A program made the translations under genes and the position numbers. Below the pieces are notes generated by a model. The model worked only from the letters and a program-made list of their open reading frames with translations, was not told where the DNA came from and did not search any database. Source: DATENM01 sp045807765 (lineage in GTDB: Bacteria; Acidobacteriota; Blastocatellia; UBA7656). From it: a stretch of 13,828 nucleotides of DNA. The stretch lies in the NCBI GenBank assembly GCA_045807765.1, contig JBJMGU010000206.1, positions 1 through 13,828 on the forward strand, in the 5' to 3' direction. This document shows, in pieces, positions 12,143 through 13,828 of the stretch (its first letter is position 1; the number at the start of each line of letters is the position of its first letter).

Positions 12143-13828
12143 TCAGGACTCAGCGCCTGATGCGGCGATTGCCAGCTTGCGCCTCTTGAGCGCCGCCTTT
12201 TCTTGGAACAGTTCAAGGACACGAGAATGATTTTGATTGCTTTCGGCCTGGCCGATCTCGATCTGAATGACCTCTAATCGGCGCTCGATCTGCTTACGCC
12301 GCAACGAAGAGAGCGCCTCGGTGGCCTTCTTTAGCAACGTTTCAAACTCCTGGCTGCCGGCCCACGCCAGATCACTCATCAGCAAGGCGGGCAACATCGC
12401 TCGCTCTTCTTCACCTTCAAGCCGCACGCTCAGGTTGTCGAAATCCGGCTCCATTCCCTCGCGCTCAATCTTGATAAGCGCCGTGAAAATGGCTCCGGTG
12501 GCCAGTTCTGAATAATCGTCTTCTTGCAGGTTGGCGACGATTGCGCGGCGCACGTCCGTATTGGCAAGCATTAGCTCAAGGAGCTGTCGCTCTGCCTGTG
12601 TCATGTCGGCAGCGGCGCGCAGCCGTTTCGGGTCGAGCGCTTGCTGGCGATGAACGGCGACGCGGCGCATCTCGTCGCGGATGACGCGCGAGTCCACTCT
12701 CAGCCGGTCGGCGACTTGATCTGAATAATCAGCGCGCGCCACCTTGTCACGCATCCTGGCCAGATGCGGCATGATGGCGTTGACGGCTTCGACCTTGCCG
12801 GCGGGCCGTGTGATGTCATGCTGCGCTACTGTCATATCGATGATGTATTCGATATACGGCTGTGTCGTCTTGAGCAATGCGCGAAATGCATCTCCACCAT
12901 AAGCGCGCACGTACTCGTCCGGGTCGTCGTCTGTCGGCATCTTCAGGATGTTCACCTTGAAGCCTTCCGTCAGCAGCATCTCGATTGAGCGCATCGTCGC
13001 GTTCTGCCCGGCGGTGTCCGGATCGAAGTTGACGATGATCTGTGGAGCATCCATGTACCGGCGCAGCAAGCGCACTTGATTATCGGTCAGCGCCGTGCCG
13101 AGGCTGGCGACGATGTTACGGATGCCTGCCTGAAAGGGAATCATGCAATCGAGGTAGCCTTCGACGAGGATGGCATAACCCGCATGGCGTATATCGTTCT
13201 TTGAGTAGGCGAGCCCGTAGAGGTTGCGCCCTTTGGTGTAGACGGCGGTTTCGGGCGAGTTCAAATACTTCGGCTCGCCTTCGCCCATCACGCGCCCGCC
13301 AAAGGCGATGATGCGGCCCTGCGAATCGGCGATGGGAAACATCAATCGCCCGCGAAAGCGATCATAAAATCCGCCGGTCTCTTTCGTGACAACGAGGCCG
13401 CTGATGGTCAGGTCCTGGTCGGTCGCCTGGTTGTCGCGCAGAAAGTTAATCAGCGCATCCCAGCTATCGGGCACGTAGCCCAGGCGAAACTGGGCTCGGG
13501 TTTCATCCGTGATACCGCGCGATTCGACGTACGCGCGCGCCGCCGCACCGACCTGCTCGTCTAGCAAATTCATCTCGAAGAACCGCGCCGCCAGGTCGTT
13601 CAGGCGCAGCAGGACGTCGCGGTCGTGCTGCGCCTTCTGGTAATCTTCGGTTTCGTCAACCGCAGGGATGGGGATGCCGCTTTTTTCGGCAACGATGCGC
13701 ACCGATTCGGGAAACTGACAGCCTTCGATACGCATGACGAAGTCAAAAACGCTGCCGCCCGCGCCGCAGCCGAAGCACTTATAAAGTCCTTTCGGTTGAG
13801 AGACACTGAACGACGGCGTCTTCTCGGA
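12143..13828 (-). CDS. dnaG: DNA primase, 5' truncated
   Basis: Synthesises RNA primers for DNA replication and works with the replicative helicase at the fork. The frame stays open to base 13828, so the N-terminus is cut; 561 residues are visible and about 55-60 are missing. Numbering from 13828, the end of the CHC2 zinc finger is present (EKTPSF, then YKCFGCGAGG with Cys18 and Cys21). The first Cys-His pair lies outside the window. The RNA polymerase core has FGGRVMGEGEPKYLNSPET (about 175-192). The TOPRIM domain carries VEGYLD (Glu223), ASLGTALT and FDPDTAG (Asp269, Asp271), so the metal site is complete. The C-terminal helicase-interaction region (about 410-561) is helical and charged, as usual. 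The internal ATG at 13735 is not the start. It sits 171 bases upstream of rpoD on the same strand. Confidence 0.97.
   Translation of the reverse strand, partial: SEKTPSFSVSQPKGLYKCFGCGAGGSVFDFVMRIEGCQFPESVRIVAEKSGIPIPAVDETEDYQKAQHDRDVLLRLNDLAARFFEMNLLDEQVGAAARAYVESRGITDETRAQFRLGYVPDSWDALINFLRDNQATDQDLTISGLVVTKETGGFYDRFRGRLMFPIADSQGRIIAFGGRVMGEGEPKYLNSPETAVYTKGRNLYGLAYSKNDIRHAGYAILVEGYLDCMIPFQAGIRNIVASLGTALTDNQVRLLRRYMDAPQIIVNFDPDTAGQNATMRSIEMLLTEGFKVNILKMPTDDDPDEYVRAYGGDAFRALLKTTQPYIEYIIDMTVAQHDITRPAGKVEAVNAIMPHLARMRDKVARADYSDQVADRLRVDSRVIRDEMRRVAVHRQQALDPKRLRAAADMTQAERQLLELMLANTDVRRAIVANLQEDDYSELATGAIFTALIKIEREGMEPDFDNLSVRLEGEEERAMLPALLMSDLAWAGSQEFETLLKKATEALSSLRRKQIERRLEVIQIEIGQAESNQNHSRVLELFQEKAALKRRKLAIAASGAES

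Overview
The window looks like core chromosome of a GC-rich, Gram-negative-type bacterium, most likely an Acidobacteriota member (perhaps Blastocatellia). This placement is inferred from four things: the order yicC-gmk-rpoZ-coaBC, the linked cdaA-cdaR-glmM cluster, an acidobacterial-looking RpoD, and a TrbI-like secreted protein next to a PspA-like protein. No sequence search was possible, so the phylum is a moderate-confidence guess. No phage, IS element, CRISPR array, tRNA or rRNA was seen.

Layout. Positions 1-1290 hold the 3' three-quarters of an MsbA-type ABC exporter. Positions 1378-4575 hold yicC, gmk, rpoZ and coaBC, all on the + strand: RNA turnover, GMP phosphorylation, the RNA polymerase omega subunit and coenzyme A synthesis. 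The 211-base rpoZ-coaBC gap carries a long imperfect hairpin and a perfect 24-bp inverted repeat. Positions 4576-5299 form a 724-base gap that is mostly non-coding. It contains a small convincing minus-strand gene (4696-4866, 56 aa), several strong hairpins with mutually exclusive alternatives, a possible H-type pseudoknot and a good sigma70-like promoter for cdaA. Positions 5300-8570 are cdaA-cdaR-glmM: diadenylate cyclase, its YbbR-domain regulator and phosphoglucosamine mutase, which link c-di-AMP signalling to peptidoglycan precursor supply. Positions 8687-10214 carry, behind their own promoter, an exported TrbI-like protein and a PspA/IM30-like coiled-coil protein separated by a 14-bp terminator-like hairpin.

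The right end, on the minus strand, is the macromolecular-synthesis pair dnaG (cut by the window end) then rpoD. rpoD has its own predicted promoter, whose -35 box abuts and partly overlaps a 15-bp stem with a TTCG loop. rpoD converges on the PspA-like gene.

The coding genes are mostly textbook housekeeping functions. The less ordinary material lies between them: the structured cdaA leader, the unannotated 56-aa ORF, tandem heptamers running into the yicC start codon, the 24-bp inverted repeat, and an EF-hand-like loop in the N-terminal part of RpoD. None of these is shown to be a new system. They are candidates with simple tests.
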